Origin: Nemertoderma westbladi
Lineage: Eukaryota; Xenacoelomorpha; Nemertodermatida; Nemertodermatidae
Length of the DNA stretch: 21,576 nucleotides
Direction of reading: 5' to 3'
NCBI GenBank assembly: GCA_032718475.1
Contig: JAUCBJ010008191.1
Coordinates: 1 to 21,576 of the forward strand
Position 1 is the stretch's first letter, and every line of letters begins with the position of its first letter. A program made the translations under genes and the position numbers. Shown here in pieces: positions 8,570 through 17,386 of this stretch. The notes under the pieces are model-generated. The model did not search any database, was not told where the DNA came from, and was given only the letters and a program-made list of their open reading frames with translations.

Positions 8570-10469
8570 GAGCTTTCACTTTTCACTTTCACTATAATAA
8601 AATTAATTAAGGTGAGAAGATGCCTACACATACTGCCACATTAAACTGCTTAATAATGTCAACGTAGTACTTGTCTCCACTACAATCCTTGTTGCGCTCG
8701 TCCTGTTTTGTCAGAAAATTATCCTAAACGTCTCCTGATAACGACCTTTGTAACTATGCAAAGTTCGAAACTGTGTGAGTAACTGCTGATTTATGTGAGA
8801 TGGATGGATGATACATATTATTATTATTATTATATTTGATTTAATTCGCACAAGGCGACGATCATGGTAAAAGGAAATAAAAATGTACGCACATGCACAG
8901 TAATGAGCTAGCTAAAAATTTAAGATACATTACTAAAATTCTATCAAACTGTGCTACTGTTTCGCGTATCATACATACATACATACATACATACATACAT
9001 ACATACATACATACCAATGCAGAATCTATGTTTTTCTTTGTGATTTAATGTTTATATTTATATTATTGTGGACTCACTTTGCTTGGCGTTATTTTTATAT
9101 TAATGTTTATTTATATTTGTAATATTGTTCTACCGGTTTTTACTGTGGGCACTATTGCCTGGTTGGTATTAAGAAAGAAATGAATAAAATATCGTGTAGG
9201 TGGCTGAAAATGCAAGATATCTGTCGCCACTCGTGGACACAATTTCTTTGCATCCCGTTGCAGACTGAGTAATTAATAATTCAAATAATCTAGAACGTTA
9301 CCAGACAATGAGATACACACGATTCAATAAATAGCATCTTACAATTTAATGATAACAAACTAATCCATGTTTTAAATGTTTACAACAGCAGATCATTTAA
9401 GGGGGGAGGGGTAGTTGGTTTTGGTAAACTTTTAGAAATGTTTATAATACACCACAGTACTACTACTACATTGGATACCAGAACATATTCTGAAAGGTAA
9501 TTGTTCGGACTTTCCATTCCCACACCTAATATACTCGCTTCTGATTGGCTAATAGCCAATCATTTTGATTTTGATTGGTCCTTTCTTAAAATGTATCTCC
9601 TACAATTTTGAGTATTTTGATCTGAAAATTGGTGAGTACGTGCACTGACTAACCCTTTATAGAATCCATAAAGGATTTCGTTTTCAAAATGATTTTATTG
9701 TACTTTTTTGACACGAAGTCATAAAATTTTCATTTTTATAGACTCCACAAGCTTTAATCTAACTTTTCGCGAGAACTAAAGCAAAATTCAAAAATCCATG
9801 TATGGAATCTGTTCAGGAGAGACAGGGCTGAAGGAGGAGATACATTTTTAGTGACTAAAAGTGACCAAAAATGAAATACAGTAGGAGTAAATGACAAAAT
9901 CAAAATGTCGTTTTTTTGAACCTTCCCGCGCAAACTGTCGGTGAATATGAAAGAATGTCAGTTAAATAATGTCCGACAGTAAGGTTGATGATAAACTAAC
10001 TAAAAATTATTTTGTTATGGGGTATTTGTGGTCGGAGAATTCATTTCCGACGTCAATTTGTATGTTTGATGGAATCTAGGATGTCTGTCTATCTATCTGT
10101 CTGCTATAGTTGGTTGCCCCAAAATACTTCTATAAGACATCTAACAATATTATTAATGGTATTAGAAGATAGATCACCCGTACATGAGATGCTGAACAAA
10201 GTATTTTACATGTATATAAATTTCAGTAGAGTGAAGAGTAGTAGTAAAAGTATAATTTTTTTGGATTATATATGTTTTTTTAACAAGAGAAAAAGGATAT
10301 ATTTATTCGTAGGATTCATATTATATAATTTTATATTATATAAAGACTTTACGTTTTTTAAATAATGTTTTTTATATTTGTTTCCGAATTATGCGAATAC
10401 CGATTTTTTCCCTTGTAAATTGGAATCTAATTCCAAATGGTGTCGTTGATCCAATTGCTTTGGGTTATA
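8570..10469. other. Gene-free stretch with simple repeats
   Basis: No gene is supported. The 117-residue frame at 10012-10365 has no recognisable domain and becomes very AT-rich in its second half. Simple repeats include an ATT run near 8818-8834 and (ATAC)n at 8971-9014. A short inverted repeat, GATTGGCTAATAGCCAATC, lies near 9542. The words GAACCTTC near 9920 and near 15980 hint at a weak dispersed repeat. Confidence 0.5.
8971..9014 (+). repeat. (ATAC)11 microsatellite
   Basis: Eleven uninterrupted ATAC units, 44 bp, with no associated gene. Confidence 0.97.
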
Positions 10470-10589
10470 GTTAAATTTAACAGCTTTATGGTCGCCAGCC
10501 TATGCCTGGAACGCCAAATAGTCTCCAAAAGTAAATTTTAACATTTTTGGACTCCCCTTTGCGGCTGGCGGCGGAATTTATAATTTAAC
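10470..10589. mobile_element. MITE candidate (120 bp, TA target site)
   Basis: The left end GTTAAATTT and right end AATTTAAC are inverted and flanked by TA on both sides (10468-10469 and 10590-10591). Further inward, CGCCAGCC pairs with GGCTGGCG, and AGTCTCCAAAAGT pairs roughly with ATTTTTGGACT, so the segment folds back on itself. A TA target and a short fold fit a Tc1/mariner-type MITE. The ends are AT-rich, so the terminal match alone is weak. Confidence 0.45.
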
Positions 10590-10738
10590 TAAAAACACTA
10601 CTAGTCCCTCAATCTTGGCTACAAAATTTATCTTATAGAAATTTTAATTAGCTAATTTTAATTAAATTAGTTAATTATAATTATTTTGATTAAAATCAGC
10701 TATTACATGGAATATGAGATTTTTTCGAAATATTATAA

Positions 10739-11000
10739 CGCCAGAAGTAGAGCAATAGCGTAAGGAACAATGTGGTGAGTGAAGCGGGTTAACTATATTG
10801 ACCAATACACGAATGAGTATAGATATATATATAAAGCAATGACAGTCAGAAGAAGTAACAACAACAGATCGGTCATCGGTACGCAACACGCTGTGCTGTA
10901 CCGGTACTACACAGACAGACCTATACTTCTATCTGGTAGTTGGCAGTGCCGTCAGTACCAGGGATGGCAGATAGACGGGCAGGGCCTAAACCGGCTGGCG
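10739..11000 (-). repeat. 3' LTR of the retrotransposon
   Basis: 262 bp, identical to 15583-15844 except C at 10802 (T at 15646) and G at 10951 (A at 15795); both are transitions. The ends read CGCCAG and CTGGCG, an inverted pair, instead of the usual TG and CA. The TATATATATA stretch and a ..TACCGGTA.. palindrome are shared with the other LTR. Confidence 0.95.
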
Positions 11001-11025
11001 CAATTTCTTTCGTCTTTTTACCTCT
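11001..11025 (-). other. Polypurine tract next to the 3' LTR
   Basis: In element direction AGAGGTAAAAAGACGAAAGA runs, with a few more bases, up to the LTR edge. It is purine-rich, not pure. Its position fits the plus-strand primer site of LTR elements. Confidence 0.55.
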
Positions 11026-11624
11026 GGGTATTTCTCCTGTTCGGTACACAACACAAAATATCAGTTCGTAACGAATATTACGTAATTAGGAAAGGACTCG
11101 TACTTAACAAACGAAAACAAATTCAAAAATACAAACGAAGCAATTAAACTAGCGTAAATAATATGTAAGCGCATAACTAAGATAGATAGGGTGTTATGAG
11201 ATTGCTAACAAAAACTTTAGTACAAAAAAAAACAGTTGGCTTTCCTAAGGATCGAACTCGAGACCGACATGTTACGGTTCGGGCGCTCTGCCACCTGAGC
11301 TACAGGGGTTATTAAGGTCAACTGAATCAGTAGTAAATTTTACACGGTAAAACATTACTCAAAAATGATTGCGCTAAAAATATAAATTTGAATTTATGAC
11401 AACACCTAAAGCATGACCAAAACTATGGTGGGGTACAACGAAACAACCTAATGGTAGGGCGAAAGCTAGTTTAGAATTGGGAGTCCATCATACGTCGGGT
11501 AGGACGTATGTAGGTAGAACGAATTCAGAACTGTGAATGGAACTGGAGACAGGCTGCGTTGGGGCGAGTCATGTGACAAGGTGCAACTGTCCGGGAATGT
11601 GGGATTGCAAACCTAGTAACCTAG
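11026..11624 (-). other. 3' non-coding region of the retrotransposon
   Basis: About 600 bp between the end of the integrase frame and the purine tract. It carries a tRNA-like segment at 11237-11308. The part from 11026 to 11236 is AT-rich, unlike the GC-rich coding region, and may include inserted material. No extra open frame is convincing. Confidence 0.55.
11237..11308 (-). repeat. tRNA-derived segment (SINE head or tRNA pseudogene)
   Basis: On the minus strand it starts CCCCTGTAGCTCAGGTGG and shows a D-arm stem GCTC/GAGC and an intact A box (TAGCTCAGGTGG). An anticodon-like stem CCGA/TCGG encloses an oversized 11-nt loop, and a perfect B box, GTTCGATCC, follows. The acceptor and T stems do not pair, so it is not a working tRNA. 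Nine T in the minus direction (11224-11232) follow within a few bases, as in a Pol III terminator. These are the marks of a tRNA-derived SINE head or a transcribed tRNA-like relic in the 3' part of the LTR element. Confidence 0.7.
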
Positions 11625-12650
11625 TCAGGGAAACCCGTAGTATTGCGGAGGGCGGCGTTCTCTACGAGGACAGGTGTTGGGTGGGTCAGATGGAGCAGCA
11701 ATGTGCAATGGCTGCTCAGGGACGTCGTCTAACTGTGGGGTGGACTCTAGGGCTGGTTGGAATGCGACAGGGGGTGCCACGCCGGGTGTAGCATGAGCGT
11801 GGAGTGTGGAACACTCATCAGCCTCGGAATCTGAATCCTCAGTGTATGACGTGGTTGGCGGTTGGAGACGAGGTACAAGGAAACAATCGGCCTGGCGGAC
11901 GCGGTATGCGTGAGCACGGAGCTGGCTGCCCGCAAATTTACGAACAGAACACCACGTGTCATCGATAGCACTGACGATATATCGTGGACGAGCGCCGGCA
12001 CGGGGGGAATCGGCATATAAATGGATGAGGTCGCCCACCTTGAGGGAGGTAAATCCTGGGAGTACCGTAGGGTGGGGGGTCTTAGAGCGGGCGCTGGAGG
12101 TGTGGTTGGCTAGGCGTCGCTCATTTTGGTCCCGCTGGAATAAAATCTCGCGGGCGGATAGGCCAGGGGAGCATAGACAAGAGTTAAGGTTTGCAACAGC
12201 GATTGCGAGAGATATGGATGAGAATGGGCCGCCAGTGGGACGGAGTCGGAGGAGCTCGGTGAGTAGCTCGCCAATAGCGTGTTAGGCGACTGGGTTTTTA
12301 TTTACATTCTTGCGGGATCCGATCTCAAGGAGGAGGTGGTGGGATAGGAGGATTGGGTCGTTGGCGAGGGCTTGGAACCCTGGGGCTGGGTCGGTGCGGA
12401 TGATAGCCAGGGGGCCACTAAGGGGGCACATGCCAACGGCAAGGGTGATTAAGGCATCACGTAGGGTATCGCTCTGTTCATCCAGAAGTATAACGGCATT
12501 TGAGTACGACGATACTGTTTCCCGTAACAGGAGGATACGTTGGGAATGGCGGCGCAGGATGTCGGCAGCGAATGATAGGCCGACGATGGGGGGCGGGTCA
12601 ATGGATGACTGGGGCACGGTACGCTTGGGGGCAGTTGAGAGGGCGACGCT
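11625..12650 (-). pseudogene. Retrotransposon integrase, catalytic core to C-terminus, with a stop at the catalytic Glu position
   Basis: In element direction the frame gives FAADILRR, whose Asp (codon at 12563-12561) fits the first catalytic residue. TDPAPGF follows, with the second Asp at 12392-12390. Exactly 35 codons later, where the DD35E glutamate is expected, there is TAA (12284-12282), preceded by NKNPVA. Past the stop the same frame stays open and protein-like, with GLSAREILFQRDQ and a C-terminal part starting VGDLIHLYADSPR, and it ends in the basic, Pro-rich tail RRERRPPQYYGFP with TGA. The N-terminal zinc-binding part is missing. The frame differs from that of the upstream RT. The enzyme would normally insert element DNA into the genome; this copy cannot make a complete core. 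Confidence 0.85.
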
Positions 12651-14458
12651 TGGGATCGTCGAAATATAGACTCGAGATCGGGAGTCCAAGCGACAGGGTC
12701 GCCGGCCTTGGGGGTAAGGAGGGCTTCGAGCGGAGAGATAAGGGCAGAACACCGGGGGAGTACGCGGGAGAGAACCTTGTAGGAACCGAGGAACGACCGT
12801 AGGTCGCGGACGGTGGATGGTGTAGGACAGTGGGATAAGGCGGCTGTGATATGTGGGGAAGCAGATAAGGAACCGCTAGACCATACCCAACCAAGGATGG
12901 TGGTAGTTTGGGGGCAAATGATGGTTTTCTTTGGGGACAAACGCAACCCGGCAAGGTGTAGGGCGCAGAGGAGGGCGGCGAAATTGAGAAGGAGCTCGGG
13001 GATGGTATCGCCACTGCAGTAGATATCATCGGCGAGTTTGACGACGGATCCCTGGACGAGGAGATCGCCGAGGACGCGAGACATCAACTCCTCGAGAGCC
13101 GTTTCGCTGCCAGGCATGCCCATGGCACAGCGGCGGTAGACACGGACACCACGAAATGGTGTGGATACGCCGCAGAAACGCATGGAGTTGCGATGGAGTA
13201 GGATTTGGTAAAAGGCGCTCGTGAGGTCTGCCTTAACGAGGAACTTGAACCGACCCAGGGCTCGAATGGTGGATTCGACATCTGGGAGGAGTGCGGGTTG
13301 GGGCTTACAATACTGGGCGATCTCTGTGAACGCCGTAACGAGCCGAGTTCCTCCATTGGGTTTAGCGACAAGGAAGCTTGGGTTCAAGTACTCTATGGTG
13401 ACACCGGCCTGTTCTGGGCGAATGAAGACGCCAAGACGCTCGAGAGAGTCAAACTTCTCCTGTAGTTCAACGTGTCGGTCACGGGAGTATTGCGGTACAC
13501 GACCCTTACGTTGAGGTGGCAACGTAGGGGTCACGTTGACGACAGCTTCGAATGGGCCGGCAGACCCATTGTATCCAGGGTACGTGGGATCGAAGACGTC
13601 AGAAAATTCCTCGAGTAGATCGTGGAAGGCAGCACGCTCACGGTAAGAGATGATGCCCTGTGGGTCGATCTGGACTGCCTTTATAGGTGGAGGGTCATGG
13701 GAGACAATGGAAGCAGAGCAGATTTCGGGACAGGGTAAGGACTGTTCAAGTTGTTTCATGGGGGTAGCTGCAGTGGGTAGGGCGGAGCAGACGTGGGAGT
13801 TCCGTTGAATGAAGATGGGGTAGGGAGCAGAGTTTGGAATGGTAATGGAACTGGCTGCGGGTTGGAGCTGGATGGGGGGGAACCAAGGCTTGGGGGGAGT
13901 TACGTGCGACCATTGGTTAATCACATGGGGTGTCACAAGGAGAGAGTCGGAATCCGAGAGATGGGCTGGAAGCTGTAATGTGAGGGCGTCGCCGGGGAGA
14001 AGAATGGACGATCGTAAGGGGGCGCGCAGAATCTGGGTCGTCGTCCGACGGATAGTGGGTCGGGGATGACCTACCGGGGGGTACCGGATGGAACTGCCAT
14101 CCCCGAAGGTAATCAGCGACTGGGCCGGACGGATACCAATATCATTGGTGGATAGGAACGGAACGCCGGCGAGTAGTGGAACGTTGAGGCTGTCGACAAC
14201 GAGTCCACGGAAGCTAAACTGGAGGTCGTTATGGGTGAGGGAGAAGGAACTCTCCCCAACTACACCTGAAACAGGGGAACCGTCGGCCCCGATCGGGATC
14301 TGGCGGGAGCCACGCGAGATTGGAACGCCGAGTTGGAGTGCAGCGTCGTGTGAAATGAGGTCGGATTCGGCGCCGCAATCGAGGAGAACCTGGATGGGTT
14401 TACCTTTATAACGCGCTGTAAAGGTTGGACTAGGGCGTACAGCGACGTTATTAACCAT
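12449..14458 (-). pseudogene. Retrotransposon Pol: protease and reverse transcriptase
   Basis: Numbered from the Met at 14458. An aspartic protease is seen at about 20-115 with LLDCGAESDLI at 25-35 (DCGA rather than the common DSGA or DTGA). Reverse transcriptase covers about 310-600: FLVKADLTSAFYQI places the first catalytic Asp at 411, and LADD at 475-478 is the active-site pair, where most RTs have YxDD. LGWVWSSGSL and the thumb RDLRSFLGSYKVLSRVLP follow. After about residue 600 (near 12650) the frame no longer resembles the family; a short out-of-frame tail runs to 12449. RNase H is absent, apparently by internal deletion with a frame change. The frame is the same as Gag upstream (14630-15733) and is separated from it by the single stop at 14630-14632, so the ancestor probably made one Gag-Pol polyprotein. 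It copies element RNA into DNA in the cytoplasmic particle. Confidence 0.88.
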
Positions 14459-14629
14459 CGGATCAGGAGGTGGACTGGCGACGGAGTCGTTATCGTTATC
14501 CGGTTGTTCATAGAAAGCGTCATTGTCGTTGTCGCCATCGACGTAGACGAGATGGGCACGTGAGATAAAGCGCTTGTCAGCAGGGGGAAGGAATGGGCAT
14601 GCACTGAGAAAGTGGTTGGTGGGAGTGCG

Positions 14630-14632
14630 TTA
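14630..14632 (-). other. In-frame TAA between Gag and Pol, inside the zinc knuckle
   Basis: The codon separates two parts of one open frame (14458 and 15733 are in the same phase). It sits four codons after CPLC and five codons before the pairing His. A programmed readthrough stop is possible, since gammaretroviruses use one at Gag-Pol. A position within the knuckle fits a simple nonsense mutation better. Confidence 0.8.
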
Positions 14633-15566
14633 GGTCTGGGAGCATAGGGGACACCGGCGAACGGAACGGGAAAGTCCGCGGCCAGTGGAACTCGGACCGA
14701 GACCTGAGGATGTAGGTGGGGTCCGACGCGTCTGGGCACGGAAGGTACGCACTTCCACAGCAGTGTGGAGCTCGTCGAGAAGAGAAGACAGAGCCTGGGA
14801 GAACTCGGGTTTGATACTGGCCAGCGTACGGGACCGGAGCTCCGTGCCATACCGTTGTTGAACCAATCGAGGGAGGTCCGGGTGGATAAGGCGGAGCCAT
14901 ATGAGTACAACGAAGTTCTCGAGGGAGGGGGACAGCTCCTCGTCGTCATCGGGGAGAATCCCGTGGTGGGAAATTCCACCGTCCCGTCGGAGTAAATTAT
15001 CGTCCACGAAAGCCGATAAACGCTGGAAGAGGTCTTCGGGGCGCTCCTCGTGAAGGAGAGAGATATCGGAGAAGGAGAGGAAATGAGCTCCGGTCGCTTG
15101 GAAGCTGTAATGGAGGCGTATGGCCTGCCATATGGAGGGCAAGGACGTGGAGTCTCGAATGATCGAGTTACATGTGATAACGGGGGCGTAATTGGCGATC
15201 TGACCGAGCATAAGATCTAGAGCCGTGGTCTTTTGAAGGGCAGTACGGCAGTCGGCTGGGGCCACAGTGTCCGGGTTGTCGGCAAAACCGCGGAAGGGTA
15301 TAGCGCGGGTGTGGCGCAACCAGGTTGTACCCAGGACCGTAAACTGCGCAAATTGAGGTTGGAGCGCAAGCGAATAAGAAATGTTGTGGCGCCAAACCTC
15401 AAAGGAGTTGATCGTCTCAGATTCATTGAGTGGCGCCAGCTTGGGGGGCTTCAGTGAGCCGTTAAACGCTATGATAACGGTAAGTAGGTAGCGTAAGTCT
15501 GTAACGTAAGGAGGGCTGAGTGGATGGATCTGTTGTTGTAGTAGATGGCGAGGAGTGGGAAACGAA

Positions 15567-15582
15567 GCACACGGTGACACCA
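15567..15582 (-). other. Primer-binding site of the retrotransposon
   Basis: Directly after the 5' LTR, the element reads TGGTGTCACCGTGTGC. TGG is the complement of the CCA end of a tRNA, and the spacing to the LTR is zero. I cannot name the tRNA with confidence. Confidence 0.7.
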
Positions 15583-15844
15583 CGCCAGAAGTAGAGCAAT
15601 AGCGTAAGGAACAATGTGGTGAGTGAAGCGGGTTAACTATATTGATCAATACACGAATGAGTATAGATATATATATAAAGCAATGACAGTCAGAAGAAGT
15701 AACAACAACAGATCGGTCATCGGTACGCAACACGCTGTGCTGTACCGGTACTACACAGACAGACCTATACTTCTATCTGGTAGTTGGCAGTGCCATCAGT
15801 ACCAGGGATGGCAGATAGACGGGCAGGGCCTAAACCGGCTGGCG
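15583..15844 (-). repeat. 5' LTR of the retrotransposon (carries its promoter)
   Basis: 262 bp, 99.2 percent identical to the copy at 10739-11000. In element direction, CTTTATATATATATC (about 15667-15681) could serve as a TATA-like promoter for the element's RNA. The primer-binding site directly follows, which fixes the inner boundary. Confidence 0.95.
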
Positions 15845-17352
15845 TAAGATAAATGTTAAAGAACTGTTGATACCCTTTCGAATGAGCCTAAAATCATAAG
15901 ATTTGGTTGAAAAGTGACGGAGGAGTAGTGTTTTAAAAATGAAAAATGTCATTCCATTATAAATGCCTTTAAAGTTTGAACCTTCCGCAGTTAATTTCTT
16001 ACAAATATGGTAGGCGAGGGGCTTCGCCCCTCGCCTACACCACTATTATATAACTCAATAATGGTGCGAGCATAAAACTCAAATCACGAAATTTAAAAGA
16101 ACCGGGTGTGTTGTCATAATATCTATCTCCACAGGTTATTCTGCTTGATTTGGTCTGGGTGCGGCTTTGCTTTTGGGACGGGGTGCTGATTGAAAGGGGG
16201 GTTGAAGGGGAGAACTGTCCTCCCTTTTCACTTTGACTGATTTGCGGTTTTGTTAAATTTCTTGGATATAGTTGTTGTGATGCTAAAATTTAATTTGTCT
16301 TTGATAATGTATTATTTTGTTTCATATTGTTTAGACCTTCACTTTTCATAATATTAGTTGAGTTTTTGTTTATACATTTGCTCTATAATTAATATATTAT
16401 ATAATTTGTATTTATTCAAAAAATTGAATGAAACTGTTATCACTATTATTATCTTACTAGAACTACTGACACTGATGTGGAACAGCTAGGATATTTGCGC
16501 TTTATTTGTGTTTTAGTTTTAGTAACTATAGCTACCCCTTTTTATTGTTAGTTTTGTTCTATAATGCAGCATTGGTTGATTGTAAAATGTTGTAAAATTC
16601 GTATGGAAATTTTAATTTTTTTTTGATTTTGATTTTTTTAATTTTAATTTTAATTCGTTTATAATATGGTGGGTTCAGGGTCATCACTCGCTCGGTGTCC
16701 TGGTTGTGCATCATAGGCATTTTTTATAAATATTCGGTAATCTTATATCTTGTAAACGTGCTTGATAATAAAATTATTTGCTTCATATTATATTTTTGTT
16801 AGTGGTAGCAAAGTTTAATTTTTTATTATGTGGGACGATCGACAAAGTCAGCTAGCCTCACGCCTTACAGTTTAGACAATTGTTTAGTTCACTTACTGCT
16901 AACTGATATAGTTCATTTGTAATAGTCTTGGCTATGATTCTTACCCCGGGCTCCTTCTAGCCAGCTTGCTGGCTTTCTAGTATGTAAGAATTGATCACTA
17001 TGGCAAACGTTTGAGACTTAAATAGCGAATCAATTTTTTGAGAACAAGGTATTTGTTGTCGAGAAAAAGCTGCTGGGTTAAATGCCCTAGTTTAGTCGAG
17101 AAGTTGTTAATAATCTTCCTATATTGTAACAGCCAAATGGGAATAACAATGATCATGATTTCCGTTGGCAAGGAAACAAAATTGGTAATTACCGGTATAT
17201 AATGTAGAAGGTTATAGTTCAGTAAATCGATAGTCAGTGGAATAAAGATTGTCTGTTACAGTACCTTGTTGCTATGTAAAATATAGGATACATTTTCTAT
17301 AATTCAAAGGGGGAAGGGTCGATGTCTGTTGTATATATTGCCTTATTCATTA
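15845..17352. other. AT-rich gene-free stretch between the retrotransposon and MRPL40
   Basis: No gene is supported. It includes a perfect 12-bp hairpin at 16010-16038 and a G/C-rich purine patch near 16180-16235. Long T-rich sequence dominates 16240-16800. It probably contains decayed repeats, but none was recognised. Confidence 0.5.
16010..16038. repeat. Perfect 12-bp GC-rich hairpin
   Basis: GTAGGCGAGGGG (16010-16021) and CCCCTCGCCTAC (16027-16038) flank CTTCG. The stem is GC-rich within AT-rich surroundings. It is not next to a gene end, so a transcription terminator role is not supported. Confidence 0.9.
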
Positions 17353-17358
17353 TTTATT
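17353..17358 (-). terminator. Candidate poly(A) signal of MRPL40
   Basis: The plus strand reads TTTATT, so AATAAA on the minus strand, about 30 bases past the TAA at 17387-17389. Confidence 0.5.
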
Positions 17359-17386
17359 TATACAGATTATTACTATTTTATATTAT

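Larger units (their letters stand above)
14630..15733 (-). pseudogene. Retrotransposon Gag
   Basis: The frame is open from within the 5' LTR to TAA at 14630. The part past the LTR (from about codon 51) contains a capsid-like helical region ([20 protein letters not shown], then [14 protein letters not shown], then [20 protein letters not shown] and [20 protein letters not shown]). It ends in an Arg-rich stretch and CPLC. Beyond the stop the same frame continues with a His and Cys at the spacing of a C-x2-C-x9-H-x4-C zinc knuckle, so the stop splits the RNA-binding motif. There is no ATG in frame before LDLMLGQ, about 150 codons in; the start may be lost or non-AUG, and the GTG at 15733 lies in the LTR and is not a credible start. 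Gag would form the particle shell. Confidence 0.8.
10739..15844 (-). mobile_element. Ty3/Gypsy-like LTR retrotransposon, recent but defective
   Basis: Direct repeats of 262 bp bound the element, differing at only two positions. Order in element direction (right to left): 5' LTR, primer-binding site, Gag, protease, reverse transcriptase, integrase core, 3' non-coding region with a tRNA-like segment, purine-rich tract, 3' LTR. Integrase after RT fits the Ty3/Gypsy order. TAA occurs on both outer sides (10736-10738 and 15845-15847) and may be a 3-bp target duplication. Three lesions break the coding part: a stop in the Gag zinc knuckle (14630-14632), loss of RNase H and the integrase N-terminus with a frame change near 12650, and a stop at the third catalytic position of integrase (12282-12284). 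The near-identical LTRs mean the copy is young, so the damage may predate insertion. Confidence 0.92.

Noticed and set aside
10012-10365. 117-residue plus-strand open frame
   Set aside because: No family resemblance. The second half is low-complexity AT-rich translation (Phe, Tyr, Lys, Ile).
10779-11147. 122-residue plus-strand frame starting in the LTR
   Set aside because: It translates LTR sequence antisense to the element. The same start occurs in the other LTR (15623-15847), so it reflects the repeat rather than a gene.
14260-14979. 239-residue minus-strand frame overlapping Gag and Pol
   Set aside because: It is a frame shadow of Gag and Pol, rich in Ser/Thr/Pro, and contains none of the family motifs.
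10739-15844. BEL/Pao, Copia or DIRS assignment of the LTR element
   Set aside because: Integrase follows RT, which excludes the Copia order. There is a DDE integrase rather than a tyrosine recombinase, which excludes DIRS. The RT and integrase motifs resemble Ty3/Gypsy more than BEL/Pao, although LADD is atypical.
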